This document shows, piece after piece, positions 35,131 through 44,431 of a DNA stretch of 64,000 nucleotides. This DNA comes from Thermodesulfobacteriota bacterium. GTDB lineage: Bacteria > Desulfobacterota > DSM-4660 > Desulfatiglandales > Desulfatiglandaceae. Made by a program: the position numbers and the translations under genes. The stretch lies in NCBI GenBank assembly GCA_028278625.1, contig JANQDY010000074.1, forward strand, positions 4,391-68,390, read 5' to 3'. Numbering within the stretch: the first letter of the stretch is position 1; each line of letters opens with the position of its first letter. Below the pieces are notes generated by a model. It searched no databases and had not been told where the DNA came from. It saw only the letters and a list, made by a program, of their open reading frames with translations.

Positions 35131-35584
35131 TCCATTCAGGAATAGAATAAGGGAATGGATCAGAAGATACCTGCTGGCAGACGTCCTGAGCACTGCGCTA
35201 TCCATGGCAACGGCGTGGGTGATACACCGGACGACCGGGGACAATGTCCTGGCGGCTTTTCTGGGCGCCGCAATGGCATCCATCAGTTTCTACGGCATCA
35301 TCGCCTATAATGATGTCAGAAAGCGTCTGATACATCACCGAAAACATGCGCTGAGCTACAACTTTATAACTTATGTCAAGGACTTGCGGAATCTGATCAT
35401 TGAATTCGGTCCTTCTGAAATTCTGGATGTATTAGCGGTTCGGCCCTTTTTCATGTACCTCATGCCAAGGCTAATGGGGCAATTCATGCTGGGGACGTTT
35501 GTGGGCAAAATGCTTGCTGATTTCGTCTTCTTCATTCCCGCGATTGTTATGTACGAGATCAGAAAGAAGCATTTAAGCGATTGA
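35090..35584 (+). CDS. Small membrane protein of unknown function
   Basis: Not recognised as a named family. From the ATG at 35090 the product is 164 residues; a GTG at 35117 and an ATG at 35066 are alternatives, and all lie inside the end of the decarboxylase gene. Hydrophobic segments include LLADVLSTALSMATAWVIH, VLAAFLGAAMASISFYGIIAY and FVGKMLADFVFFIPAIVMYEI, suggesting three membrane helices, with a basic stretch NDVRKRLIHHRKH between them. Overlap with the decarboxylase gene suggests co-translation and a shared role, for example in the same stress response. A strong hairpin follows its stop. Confidence 0.65.
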   Translation: MASSSSGPCVSRNSPFRNRIREWIRRYLLADVLSTALSMATAWVIHRTTGDNVLAAFLGAAMASISFYGIIAYNDVRKRLIHHRKHALSYNFITYVKDLRNLIIEFGPSEILDVLAVRPFFMYLMPRLMGQFMLGTFVGKMLADFVFFIPAIVMYEIRKKHLSD

Positions 35585-35597
35585 ATTTCATAATCGG

Positions 35598-35646
35598 ATC
35601 AGAAGCCGCGCGGAACCGGGAGGTTTTCCGTACGCCGGCTTCTGAT
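35598..35646. terminator. Bidirectional hairpin between convergent genes
   Basis: A perfect 11-bp inverted repeat (ATCAGAAGCCG at 35598-35608, CGGCTTCTGAT at 35636-35646) with an inner GGAA/TTCC pairing in the loop. It lies 14 bases after the stop of the small membrane protein and 14 bases from the opposite-strand lipoprotein stop, so it can end both transcripts. Only a TTT follows on the plus strand. Confidence 0.6.
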
Positions 35647-35660
35647 TTCCGCATGGCACG

Positions 35661-36068
35661 CTAATCGGCAAAAGGCCCCCAGGGCGATTTGGACCACTGG
35701 AGACCCATCACATAATCGGGCTGGTTCATCTCAATGGGATTCATCCCCTGTTGGCGTTCAAGATCCTGATAGTGTGTGAATTCCCTTTCATCGCCCACGT
35801 ACATGCACTGGCAGTTGGCCGCATCGGCGTAGATGAAATAGAGTTTGCCGTGCCGCATATGCCTGCTGAAACGCTGCTGGGGCAGCGTTTTGAGATGGGC
35901 CATTCTTTGTGGCGTATCAGCTGCACGTTTCTGAAAGCCGGCCTCCGTGAGCATCCCTTCGATATCAGTGACCGTATTCTTCTGCAATGCGGCACAGCCT
36001 GCCAGCATTAAAGTGACAATCGCTACGCCGACCAAAGGAAACACACAAGCTTGAAGTCTTTTCATCAT
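35661..36068 (-). CDS. Small lipoprotein of unknown function
   Basis: A 135-residue protein with a lipoprotein signal: charged MMKRLQA, hydrophobic CVFPLVGVAIVTLM and lipobox LAGC (Cys25). The mature part contains TLPQQRFSRHMRHGKLYFIY and CQCMYVGDEREFTHYQDL, with a closely spaced CxC pair, and ends QWSKSPWGPFAD. AAGGAG precedes the ATG. No family name could be given. Gap of about 80 bases separates it from the upstream YyaL-type gene on the same strand. Confidence 0.75.
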   Translation of the reverse strand: MMKRLQACVFPLVGVAIVTLMLAGCAALQKNTVTDIEGMLTEAGFQKRAADTPQRMAHLKTLPQQRFSRHMRHGKLYFIYADAANCQCMYVGDEREFTHYQDLERQQGMNPIEMNQPDYVMGLQWSKSPWGPFAD

Positions 36069-36150
36069 GAGTTTCTCCTTCTTTTATGGTTTACGGCAAA
36101 GGTCTTAAGGTGTGTGCCGTTATCACCTGGGACGAAATATGGTTCTGCTT

Positions 36151-38235
36151 TCAAACAAGGGCCTTCTCCAGCTCTTCCAGCGTCGTGACCGGGCTTTTGC
36201 AGGTATACGCTTCACAGATGTATGCGGCGGGATTCTGGTTCCGCACCGTCATGTCTCTCAAGAACGAGGCGAGAGAGATGCACTTTTCAGCGGCCCGGTC
36301 ATCACCCGGCCGATGCAACAACACTTTGTTGGGCAGAAATTTTCTTTGAATGGATGTTAACATGCGACGGGTGAGGTCAATTTCAGGGTCCCCGGCCACA
36401 ACGATTTCCCGGCTGGGACCCACCACAAAGTCGACGGCATTGAGAAACTGGGTATGACCCGACGGGTAACCGGTGACCTGTTCCGAAAATGCGCCCAGGA
36501 GTTGATCCAGTTTTTCCGCCAGGTCTGTTTCCCCGGTCATGCGGGTCAAACGAAGAAGATTGAGTGCCGCCACCGAATTTCCGGATGGCTGAGCCCCGTC
36601 GTAGATTTCCTTGGTTCGGGTAATGAGGTCTTCGTTCCCTTTTCCCGTGAAAAAGAGCCCTCCGTTTGCCGTATCCCAGAAAATGTCGATCATCCGCCCA
36701 TTGAGATCAACGGCCTTTTCTAACCATAGGGCATCAAGGGTGGTTTCGTAGAGTTCCAGGAGGCCCCATACCATGAAGGCATAATCGTTCAAGTAACCGG
36801 GAAGGGCCGCTTCCTTTTCCCTGTAACGGCGAAGCAGCCGCCCGTTTTCATCCACCAGGTGTTTCAGGATAAACCGCGCCGCATTCTCAGCCGCTTTTGT
36901 GTATTGCGAATCTCCCAGTGCCTGGGCCCCTTTTGAGAGCGCCGCGATCATCAAACCGTTCCAGGAAGTAAGAATCTTGTCGTCTTTGAGGGGATGGGCC
37001 CGGTTTTGACGAAGAGAAAAGAGTTTCTTGCGGGCTTTTAGAAGAATGTCCGGGAGCTGCTTCCGGTCGATCTTTTCCTTTTCCGCAAATGCTTCCCCGT
37101 GGAGGGTTATGTTCGGGATGCTTTTACCGCCCTCAAAATTTCCGACTTCGGAGATATTGTAGAACCGGCAGAACAACGCGCCCACATCATCCCCCAAACA
37201 ATCCTTCACTTCCTTGGGCGTCCACACATAGAAAAGGCCCTCTTCCCCTTCACTGTCAGCGTCTTCGGCGGAATAGAACCCACCTTCGGGGTCGGTCATA
37301 TCCCTCAAAACATATGAGAAGATCTCTTCGGCCACCCGGGCGTAGCGGTCTTTTCCCGTCAACTGGTAACATTCGGTGTAAGCCATGGCCAGAAGGGCCT
37401 GGTCATAGAGCATTTTCTCAAAGTGGGGAACAAGCCATTTTTCATCCACTGAGTACCTGTGAAATCCCATTCCGATCTGGTCAAAAATACCGCCGTTTCG
37501 CATGGCGCAAAGGGTTTTCTCAACCATTTCCAGTGCCCCGGCACCGGGATTCCGCAGGTGTTGTCGCAGCAAAAATGTGAGATTATGGGGACTGGGAAAC
37601 TTGGGGGCTTTGCCAAAACCGCCAAACCGAGGATCAAAGTGCTGTTTCAGCTGTTTAAAAGCTTTCATCAGCGTTTCCCCGTCGGGTGAACCGATTGAGG
37701 CGTTGTTGCTCGATTGGGGCTGAATGGCCGCGGTGATTTTGTCTCCCGACTCGAGAATTCGATGGCGGTCTTTTTGCCACATGGCCGCCAGTTGAGGAAG
37801 GATGTCCATCAGCCCGGGCATGCCCATGCGACCGGTTTTGGGAAAATAGGTGCCTGCGAAGAAAGGCTTTCCATGAGGGGTCAGCAATACGGTCAGAGGC
37901 CAGCCGCCCCGTCCCGTCAGGGCCTGACAAACGGACATGTAGATCTTATCAACATCGGGGCGTTCTTCCCGGTCAACCTTGACGGGGATAAAATGGGTGT
38001 TGAGCAACTCCGCCACCTCTGTATCTTCAAATGATTCATAGGCCATCACGTGGCACCAGTGACAGGTGGCGTATCCCACCGAGAGGAAAACCGGTTTGTC
38101 TTCACGCCGTGCATTTAGAAAGGCCCCGTTTCCCCATGGCATCCATTGCACGGGGTTATCCGCATGTTGCAGAAGGTAGGGACTCTTCTCTTTTGCCAGA
38201 AAGTTTTTAACATCCGCGCCTTTCATCCGTTCCAT
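36151..38235 (-). CDS. Thioredoxin-domain protein of the YyaL/DUF255 (spermatogenesis-associated 20-like) family
   Basis: A 694-residue cytoplasmic protein. The N-terminal thioredoxin-like domain begins [19 protein letters not shown], with the CxxC at residues 58-61 in TCHWCHVM, then RPDVDKIYM and [21 protein letters not shown], all hallmarks of DUF255. The rest is an (alpha/alpha)-barrel like N-acylglucosamine epimerases ([45 protein letters not shown]). AAGGAGGG precedes the ATG. The biochemical role of the family is not established. Confidence 0.92.
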   Translation of the reverse strand: MERMKGADVKNFLAKEKSPYLLQHADNPVQWMPWGNGAFLNARREDKPVFLSVGYATCHWCHVMAYESFEDTEVAELLNTHFIPVKVDREERPDVDKIYMSVCQALTGRGGWPLTVLLTPHGKPFFAGTYFPKTGRMGMPGLMDILPQLAAMWQKDRHRILESGDKITAAIQPQSSNNASIGSPDGETLMKAFKQLKQHFDPRFGGFGKAPKFPSPHNLTFLLRQHLRNPGAGALEMVEKTLCAMRNGGIFDQIGMGFHRYSVDEKWLVPHFEKMLYDQALLAMAYTECYQLTGKDRYARVAEEIFSYVLRDMTDPEGGFYSAEDADSEGEEGLFYVWTPKEVKDCLGDDVGALFCRFYNISEVGNFEGGKSIPNITLHGEAFAEKEKIDRKQLPDILLKARKKLFSLRQNRAHPLKDDKILTSWNGLMIAALSKGAQALGDSQYTKAAENAARFILKHLVDENGRLLRRYREKEAALPGYLNDYAFMVWGLLELYETTLDALWLEKAVDLNGRMIDIFWDTANGGLFFTGKGNEDLITRTKEIYDGAQPSGNSVAALNLLRLTRMTGETDLAEKLDQLLGAFSEQVTGYPSGHTQFLNAVDFVVGPSREIVVAGDPEIDLTRRMLTSIQRKFLPNKVLLHRPGDDRAAEKCISLASFLRDMTVRNQNPAAYICEAYTCKSPVTTLEELEKALV

Positions 38236-38605
38236 GATCTACCCTCCTTTTTAATCCCAAAACCGTTAGAACAAAGTTAGAAGAATCCCCCAAGGGAGTC
38301 AAGGGAAAGGGGTGAGTTAATAAAGGAGGGGCTTATTGAAAACACCGGTGTCTCAAGTTTTACAAAAAATGTCACGATTTGACCAAATGGTGTCAAAATC
38401 CGGCAATACGCCGGGAACAAGGACTTGACGATTCGAAGCAAGTGATGAGGGTCGCTTTTATAACGCTTTGAAATTGCAACGGATTGGGAAAATGTAAGAT
38501 CTTAAGTGGTTTTGAGGCGCGGTAATTGCATAAACGGACCCCGAAGCGTCTCTTTCTGGGTGACTTGCAGGCCGCGAAAGGTTTTGATCATTGGCAAGGA
38601 ATGAC
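38236..38605. other. Intergenic region upstream of the pilin genes
   Basis: A 370-base divergent spacer between the YyaL-type gene and the first pilin. It contains a short perfect inverted repeat CCGGC-AATAC-GCCGG (38400-38414). No sigma54-type pilin promoter or convincing sigma70 promoter could be placed, and no coding sequence was recognised. Confidence 0.5.
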
Positions 38606-38950
38606 ATGAAGGGTTTTACGCTGATTGAGTTGATGATTGTGATCGCCATCATTGGCATACTGGCGGCTGTCGCGATTCCTCAATATGATGCCTACAGAAA
38701 AAAGGGCTATAATTCAGGTGCGGTCTGGGACATAAATAACGCGGCTGCCGCTCAGGAGGCTTACTACGTTGACGCCCAAGCCTACGCAACCGCTACAGGG
38801 ACCCTTAGTGTGTACGGTCTCAGCTCAACGGAGAACGTGACCCTAACCGTTAGTGGCGATGTTGATGCGTATACGCTCGTGTCCTATCACAGCAGTGGCG
38901 ACAAGACCTATACGCTGACGGGGCCGGGTGGAAGGCTGACAAATAATTAG
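38606..38950 (+). CDS. Type IV pilin-like protein (first of two)
   Basis: Major-pilin or pseudopilin-type subunit of 114 residues. The ATG at 38606 has AAGGA just upstream and gives a very short leader, MKG, before the methylated Phe: [21 protein letters not shown]. Glu5 of the mature protein is present (FTLIE). The N-terminal helix continues [16 protein letters not shown]. The globular part is small, with [13 protein letters not shown] and a C-terminal [17 protein letters not shown] second, similar pilin gene follows after 132 bases. The size and composition fit the short pilins common in Desulfobacterota, including those of the e-pilin size class, but aromatic spacing was not assessed. Confidence 0.9.
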   Translation: MKGFTLIELMIVIAIIGILAAVAIPQYDAYRKKGYNSGAVWDINNAAAAQEAYYVDAQAYATATGTLSVYGLSSTENVTLTVSGDVDAYTLVSYHSSGDKTYTLTGPGGRLTNN

Positions 38951-39082
38951 TTGGCGGTTTAAAAAAAGAATGAACAAATACTGGTGAAACGGGAAAGGGG
39001 GTGGGGCCTTTCAGATTAGATCAAAAATTGGATGCTGTCGGTTAAGGAATGAATTTGGCAAGTTTTAGAAAGGAGCAAAAAA

Positions 39083-39445
39083 ATGCTAATCAAAATCAAT
39101 GCAAAAAAAGATGAAAAGGGTTTCACCCTTATTGAATTGATGATCGTCATCGCCATTATCGGTATCCTGGCGGCCATCGCCATTCCGCAGTTTAACTCTT
39201 ACAGAAAGAGATCCTACAATGCTTCGGCAATGTCCGATCTCAAAAATACGGCAACTGCACAGGAAGCCTATTTCGTGGATGCCCAAACCTATGGTGCCCA
39301 TGGAAATCTCTCCATCAATACGGGCGAAAACGTAACCTTGGGCGCAGGTGGAGATGCGAATACCTACATCATCACCGCCTTTCACAGTGCCGGCGACAAG
39401 ACCTATACCCTTACCGGCCCGGGTGGTACCATCACAAACAATTGA
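39083..39445 (+). CDS. Type IV pilin-like protein (second, tandem paralogue)
   Basis: A 120-residue prepilin with leader [13 protein letters not shown] and cleavage before [24 protein letters not shown] precedes the ATG. It parallels the first pilin over its whole length: [20 protein letters not shown] against the matching region, [13 protein letters not shown], and the same C-terminus [16 protein letters not shown]. The two are clearly a tandem duplication that has diverged mainly in the leader and the loop. A good terminator follows. Which one is the major pilin is unknown. Confidence 0.92.
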   Translation: MLIKINAKKDEKGFTLIELMIVIAIIGILAAIAIPQFNSYRKRSYNASAMSDLKNTATAQEAYFVDAQTYGAHGNLSINTGENVTLGAGGDANTYIITAFHSAGDKTYTLTGPGGTITNN

Positions 39446-39471
39446 TCGATCCACAGCATATCGATCCCAAA

Positions 39472-39507
39472 GGTGGGCTGGCGCTTTTGCCGGCTCGCCT
39501 TTTTTTT
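39472..39507 (+). terminator. Rho-independent terminator after the pilin genes
   Basis: GGTGGGCTGGC (39472-39482) pairs with GCCGGCTCGCC (39489-39499) over 11 positions, three of them G-T, with a 6-base loop, followed by eight T residues (39500-39507). Confidence 0.85.
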
Positions 39508-39544
39508 GCAGGCAATATTGGGTTGACGTTTCCGGAAGGTTCCA

Positions 39545-41650
39545 CTAATTTCGCTGAGCATTTGATAGGAGAAGAAGGAGATCCATTCGATGTGAGGAAA
39601 GAGCGTCGTCGATTCCCGGTTCCGGCTTGAGACGTTCCATGAATCGCCCCAAATCGGCATTTTTGCCTTCAAATACCCTGTGGAACCGGGCCATGGTGTC
39701 GTTCTTCGCTTCGTCCATCCCTTTTTCCTTGTAAAGAGCTGCGAGATTGAGCAGTACAAATGGGTCGGTCTCGTCGTGCGTCAGTGCTTTTCTGAAACTC
39801 ATAAGGGCCTTTTCCGTGTCTCCTTGGAGTTTATGGGCAATACCCATGTGCCTCAGAATCTGACTGTTTTTGGGTTCCAATGAAGATGCCAGCACAAGAG
39901 TGGCCATGGCTTTTTCCGGTTCTCCCACAACAAGAGAAAGAAATCCCAGATTCCCATAAGCGGAAGCGTTTTTGGGATCTGACTGGATGGCCTTTTGAAA
40001 GGCGGCCCCTGCTTCTTCATATCGTCTGTTTCTCATGAAAATGACCCCCTTGGCCAAGTGGGTCGGTGCAAAATGGGGTTGGTATTTCTGGGCCTGATCA
40101 TAATAGAAAAGCGCCTTTTCATCCTGGTGCAGTTTTTGATAGATGGCCCCCAGGTTGTAATAGGTCCAGTTGCGCCATACCAGGTTGTTTCGGTTTTCTT
40201 TGGTCAGGGCTTTCCGGTATTCTGAAACAGCTTCCGGGAACTTTTCCATCCTTTCGTAATAGACCCCCAGGTTGTGATGGGGTCTGCTCAAATGAGGGTA
40301 TTTGATGATGCAGTCGGACCAGAGTGTTTCATCGGTTTTCCACACGGCGTTTCGAACATAGGTGCTATGTCCCCATCCCACGAGGATCAGAATAACGAAC
40401 GCCGAAAGTGAGAATCGAAAAAAAGGTTTGTGGGCAAAATAGGTCAGGGCTTCATGCAGCAATATGGCCGCGGGAACGAAGAAAAGCATGGAGGGGAAAT
40501 AGTTCCGATGCTCGAAAATAAGCTCAAGGGGCAGGATGGAAGATTCCACAAGATGGTTCATGAAGAAAAAGAGGATACTAAACGATATGAGGGGCCTTTT
40601 CCGTGCCCAATAAATGGCGAGTGCCACAATGCCACAAATGGCCAGGATTGAAACAAGGGTTGAAACCGGTGACAAAAGACCCGTTGACAGGGTGATGTCG
40701 TGCTCGAGGCAGAGGCGACCATGCATGGGATATAACAAGAGTGAAACATAGAAAAGGATGACCCGGGATTCCGTCAGCAGCCGTTCCCACAGGGTGAACC
40801 CTCTGTTTTGATAACTGGCAACAAGCCTCTCAGGATTTAGGAAGGAGGGTCCTTGAAGCAGCAGCACCAGCAGAGTGCATGCCGTGAGCGCCAGGATTCC
40901 GTAAAGGGCATATCTGCCCAGGTTTCTTCGGGTGGCACCCCGCACCAGCAGGAGGTCGTATATGAGGAGCGTTAAGGGGAGCATGATCGCGTTTTCTTTG
41001 GATCCCAAGGCCAGCAAGCCACATGAAAAGCAAACGGTGTAATGGATGATCCGGGTCGATTTGCCGAGTGATCCTTTCCCTTTCACAAAAAAGTACATGG
41101 CCATGATACAGAACACTCCGGACATGGCGGTCATGCGCTGTACCACGTAGGTGACGGCTTGCGTCTGAACCGGGTTCACGGCCCAGAAAGCCGTTGAGAG
41201 CAGAGCGATAAAATAGGCTTTGGATTGAAACTCGGGTGTCAAAAGGGGAAGCCTCAGGGTGTTGGCCATAAAGAGAAAGAGAAAACAGGCGGAGAAATAG
41301 TGGATGATCAGGTTGACCGCATGATACCCCGCCACTTCCGCGCCGCCAAAATAATAGTTGATGGCCAGGCTGAGGCAGGCCACGGGACGATAGAGTTTCC
41401 CCTTTCCATCCCAACTGGCGAAAAAGGTTTTCTTGATGTTTTCAAAAGAGAACTCAGTGAGGTGAAGGGGTCGGTTGTCGACGATGTTGTTGATGTCATC
41501 GAAATGCCAGGATGCGTCAATGGTGTTGGAGTAGGTGATCACAACCAGAAGAAACAGGACGGAAAAGGCGAAAACGTTTTTTCTCCAATCCGGCAGTGCT
41601 GTCTCGGCTTGCATCTTCATTCTTTCTGTGATCTCATGAAAAGGGTACAT
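39545..41650 (-). CDS. Polytopic membrane protein with C-terminal TPR repeats (TMTC/GT-C-like)
   Basis: A 701-residue protein. The N-terminal two thirds has about ten membrane helices and motifs found in TMTC-type and bacterial relatives: TYSNTIDASWHFDDINNIVDN, YRPVACLSLAINYYFGG, YVVQRMTAMSGVF and SKENAIMLPLTLLIYD. Human TMTC proteins are O-mannosyltransferases, so a GT-C role is likely. The C-terminal 230 residues are TPRs (PHHNLGVYYERMEKFPEAV, AYGNLGFLSLVVGEPEKAM). Start may be 41650 or the ATG at 41620; neither has a clear ribosome site. It converges on the pilin genes, with the pilin terminator in the gap. Confidence 0.8.
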   Translation of the reverse strand: MYPFHEITERMKMQAETALPDWRKNVFAFSVLFLLVVITYSNTIDASWHFDDINNIVDNRPLHLTEFSFENIKKTFFASWDGKGKLYRPVACLSLAINYYFGGAEVAGYHAVNLIIHYFSACFLFLFMANTLRLPLLTPEFQSKAYFIALLSTAFWAVNPVQTQAVTYVVQRMTAMSGVFCIMAMYFFVKGKGSLGKSTRIIHYTVCFSCGLLALGSKENAIMLPLTLLIYDLLLVRGATRRNLGRYALYGILALTACTLLVLLLQGPSFLNPERLVASYQNRGFTLWERLLTESRVILFYVSLLLYPMHGRLCLEHDITLSTGLLSPVSTLVSILAICGIVALAIYWARKRPLISFSILFFFMNHLVESSILPLELIFEHRNYFPSMLFFVPAAILLHEALTYFAHKPFFRFSLSAFVILILVGWGHSTYVRNAVWKTDETLWSDCIIKYPHLSRPHHNLGVYYERMEKFPEAVSEYRKALTKENRNNLVWRNWTYYNLGAIYQKLHQDEKALFYYDQAQKYQPHFAPTHLAKGVIFMRNRRYEEAGAAFQKAIQSDPKNASAYGNLGFLSLVVGEPEKAMATLVLASSLEPKNSQILRHMGIAHKLQGDTEKALMSFRKALTHDETDPFVLLNLAALYKEKGMDEAKNDTMARFHRVFEGKNADLGRFMERLKPEPGIDDALSSHRMDLLLLLSNAQRN

Positions 41651-41724
41651 GCGCTTTTACGTTTCATACGGCATAAGTATTTTGCGGTCAAGCGACTTGA
41701 ATGTGAATTGGGTGGTGTAAAACA

Positions 41725-42951
41725 ATGCGAATTTCCTTGCAGCGAAAAATAGACAGAGTGGTCGGCAAATTCATTTGCCGGCTCCTGACGCTCATTACAA
41801 AAAGAGGGGACCCCCGGGAACGGTTGCCCGCTTCTCCCAAGATTCTGGTGATTCTACTGTCGGAAATGGGGAGCCTGGTGCTGGCGCATCCCATGTTTGC
41901 ACTCTTGAAGGAACGGTATCCAAAGGCCCGGTTATTGGCGCTGGTATTTGAAAAGAACAGGGAGTGCCTGGAAACCCTGGGGCTTCTGCCAAAGGAAAAC
42001 ATCCTTTCCGTGGATGGAGATTCCTTCTTCGCCCTATCAAGAGACAGCATTCGGTTCTTGCACAAAATGCGAAAACAAAAGGTGGACGTGGTGCTGGATT
42101 GCGAACTTTTTTCGAGGGTCAGCGCCATCTATGCCCTGCTCTCAGGGGCCGGGATTCGCGTGGGGTTTCACCGACACACCCAGGAAGGTCTCTATCGGGG
42201 AGATTTTATCAACCGGCCCGTTTTGTACAACCCTTATCGCCATATATCCAGGCAGTTTGTGAGCCTGGCCATGGCCATGGAGAGGAGGAATGGTTTTCCC
42301 ATCATTAAGGAAAACGCGTCTAGCGGGATTTTCCATATTCCGACGCTGATTCCCCACAAAGACCAGCTGCGAGGCTTCAGGAACCGTTTGATCAAGGATT
42401 TTCCGGAAATCACAGGCAGGCAAACAGTGTTGCTCTACCCCGGCGGGGGTCTGCTTCCCATCCGTGCCTGGCCCCTTGAAAATTTTTGCCGGATCTCGGA
42501 TGACTTGCTTTTGAGCGGTTACGCGGTGGGTGTTATCGGGATGAAGGAGGACAGGCCCAAGGCTCAAGCGATCCTGTCGTGCTGCCAAAGCGAATTTTGT
42601 TTTGACTTAACCGGTTACACCAAAACGGTTATGGAGCTGATCATGCTCTTTCATTTGGCGTCCCTTCTCATCACCAACGACGGCGGGCCCGGGCATTTCG
42701 CATCTCTGACACCGATTCCTTCCATTGTCTTTTTCGGACCCGAGACCCCTCTCTTGTATGGCCCCCTGGACGCAAAAACCGTAACGCTCCATAAAGCGCT
42801 GCCGTGTTCCCCGTGCTTAAGTGCCTATAACCATCGGAATTCCCCATGCGACGGTAATAACGTCTGTTTAAAGGAAATCGCTCCAGAGGAAGTGCTTCGT
42901 GAGGCCTATGGACTGTTGAAAGAAAACGATATCGGCAATGGGAGGGACTGA
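41725..42951 (+). CDS. Family 9 glycosyltransferase (heptosyltransferase-like)
   Basis: ADP-heptose-type transferase family acting on LPS inner core or other surface glycans. The 408-residue product shows GT-B fold elements: ILVILLSEMGSLVLAHPMFA near residue 40, DVVLDCELFSRVSA, LLYPGGGLLPIRAWPLENF and LLITNDGGPGHFASL, the conserved (T/S)NDGG.GH.A of family 9. A Cys-rich stretch near the C-terminus (LPCSPCLSAYNHRNSPC and then CL) is also seen in many family 9 enzymes. It opens the plus-strand glycosylation locus, divergent from the TMTC-like gene. Confidence 0.88.
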   Translation: MRISLQRKIDRVVGKFICRLLTLITKRGDPRERLPASPKILVILLSEMGSLVLAHPMFALLKERYPKARLLALVFEKNRECLETLGLLPKENILSVDGDSFFALSRDSIRFLHKMRKQKVDVVLDCELFSRVSAIYALLSGAGIRVGFHRHTQEGLYRGDFINRPVLYNPYRHISRQFVSLAMAMERRNGFPIIKENASSGIFHIPTLIPHKDQLRGFRNRLIKDFPEITGRQTVLLYPGGGLLPIRAWPLENFCRISDDLLLSGYAVGVIGMKEDRPKAQAILSCCQSEFCFDLTGYTKTVMELIMLFHLASLLITNDGGPGHFASLTPIPSIVFFGPETPLLYGPLDAKTVTLHKALPCSPCLSAYNHRNSPCDGNNVCLKEIAPEEVLREAYGLLKENDIGNGRD

Positions 42952-42986
42952 TCTGGAGCAGTCGAACGCCTTTTGTCTTTGCGCTT

Positions 42987-43466
42987 ATGGAAATAAACGG
43001 AATACCAGAGATGGCGGGATCCCATAACCGATCTTTTTGGAGAGCCTTGATCAGGCATCGTTTCGTCAAATTCGGCACTGTGGGGCTGTCGGGAACAGTG
43101 GTCAATGTCGCGGTTCTTTACGTCAGCCAGAACATGCTGTTTGCCCGTGTCGGTTCATTTGAGATGCGCCTTTATCTCTCATTGGGGCTTGCCATCTTCC
43201 TGGCGACGCTGAACAACTATCTTTGGAACCGGTGGTGGACCTGGGGAGATCGCAGGAAGGAGACCGTCTCGGGTTTCTTTACCCAGATGCTGCAATACTA
43301 TCTGGCCTGCGGCGTCGCCATTTCCATCCAATTCCTGATCACCATGCTTTTGGCCAAGGTGGTGCACTACCTGCTCGCCAATGTGACGGCGATTGTATTG
43401 TCCGCCATTTTTGTGTATGTTCTAAACAACATATGGACTTTTCGAAAACCCGGTGAAAAGGGGTGA
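42987..43466 (+). CDS. gtrA: GtrA-like flippase-type membrane protein
   Basis: Small four-helix membrane protein family (GtrA/DPMS3-like) thought to flip or support polyprenyl-phosphate sugars. The 159-residue product has FVKFGTVGLSGTVVNVAVL, NNYLWNRWWTWG and a terminal YVLNNIWTFRKP, all family hallmarks. Start at 42987 or the ATG at 43011; neither has a strong ribosome site. The following gene encodes a GtrB/Dol-P-Man synthase-like enzyme six bases later, the classic partner. Confidence 0.88.
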   Translation: MEINGIPEMAGSHNRSFWRALIRHRFVKFGTVGLSGTVVNVAVLYVSQNMLFARVGSFEMRLYLSLGLAIFLATLNNYLWNRWWTWGDRRKETVSGFFTQMLQYYLACGVAISIQFLITMLLAKVVHYLLANVTAIVLSAIFVYVLNNIWTFRKPGEKG

Positions 43467-43472
43467 TATGCG

Positions 43473-44417
43473 TTGAACCTGGACATTGTTATCCCCATTT
43501 ATAATGAGGCCGAAAACCTGCCCTTCCTTCACGATAGATTGGTGAAGGTATGCGAAGCACTGGAAGAAGGGACTGATTGGCGTGTCATCTATGTGAACGA
43601 CGGCAGCACGGACAGATCCCTTGAAATCATGTGCTGCCAAAGGGATGCCGACGAACGGTTTTCCATTGTGGAACTGTCGCGCAATTTCGGCCACCAAGCG
43701 GCGATCACGGCGGGCCTTACCTGTTCCCAAGGTGATGTGGTCATTCTGATGGATGGAGATCTGCAGGACCCCCCGGAACTGATTCCCGACCTCATCGCGG
43801 CCTGGAAAAGCGGGGCCAACGTGGTGAGGGCCCATCGACGGAGCCGCAAGGAAAGGGGGATCCGAAGGATCGGCTTCGACGGGTTTCACCGTTTTTTCTC
43901 ATGGATTACCGACTTTCCGGTCCCCTCAAATGCCGGTATTTTCGGGCTCCTGGACCGGCAGGCCGCGGAGGAGCTCAAAAGGCTGCCGGAACAGAACCGT
44001 TTCTTCCCCGGTCTCAGGAGCTGGGTGGGACTGAAGCAAGAGGTGGTCTTCTATGATCGGGAGGATCGTGCGGGGGGTGAGCCAAAACAATCCTTGAAAA
44101 ACCTGATCCGTTACGCGCTGGATGCCATTTTCAGTTTTTCTTACAAACCGTTGCGGATCATGACCAGTGCCGGGGTTCTGATCAGCACGGTCGGTTTTCT
44201 GCTGGCCTGTTATTTTATTGCCAAGCGGCTCTTGGGAATTGAAATCGCGGAGACGGGTTTTACAACCCTTGTAACATTGATGCTCTTCTTGGGCGGAATT
44301 CAGCTCATGGCCATCGGTTTGCTGGGTGAATACCTGGCGCGCATCTATGACGAGGTGAAAAGAAGGCCGCTCTTTATCGTCAAAAAAGTCCACGGGCTTG
44401 GGCGGCCTGAGCAATAA
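43473..44417 (+). CDS. Polyprenyl-phosphate glycosyltransferase (GtrB/DPM1-like, GT2)
   Basis: Transfers a sugar from a nucleotide donor to undecaprenyl phosphate at the inner membrane. It begins at a TTG (43473); the ATG just before leads to an immediate stop. GGGG lies about nine bases upstream. The 314-residue product has LDIVIPIYNEAENLPFL, VIYVNDGSTDRS, FGHQAAITAGL and MDGDLQDPPE, followed by two C-terminal membrane helices, the architecture of GtrB and ArnC. Gene order with gtrA and then GT-C proteins matches O-antigen glucosylation and protein glycosylation loci. Confidence 0.9.
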   Translation: MNLDIVIPIYNEAENLPFLHDRLVKVCEALEEGTDWRVIYVNDGSTDRSLEIMCCQRDADERFSIVELSRNFGHQAAITAGLTCSQGDVVILMDGDLQDPPELIPDLIAAWKSGANVVRAHRRSRKERGIRRIGFDGFHRFFSWITDFPVPSNAGIFGLLDRQAAEELKRLPEQNRFFPGLRSWVGLKQEVVFYDREDRAGGEPKQSLKNLIRYALDAIFSFSYKPLRIMTSAGVLISTVGFLLACYFIAKRLLGIEIAETGFTTLVTLMLFLGGIQLMAIGLLGEYLARIYDEVKRRPLFIVKKVHGLGRPEQ

Positions 44418-44431
44418 AAAGGAATTTCCGG

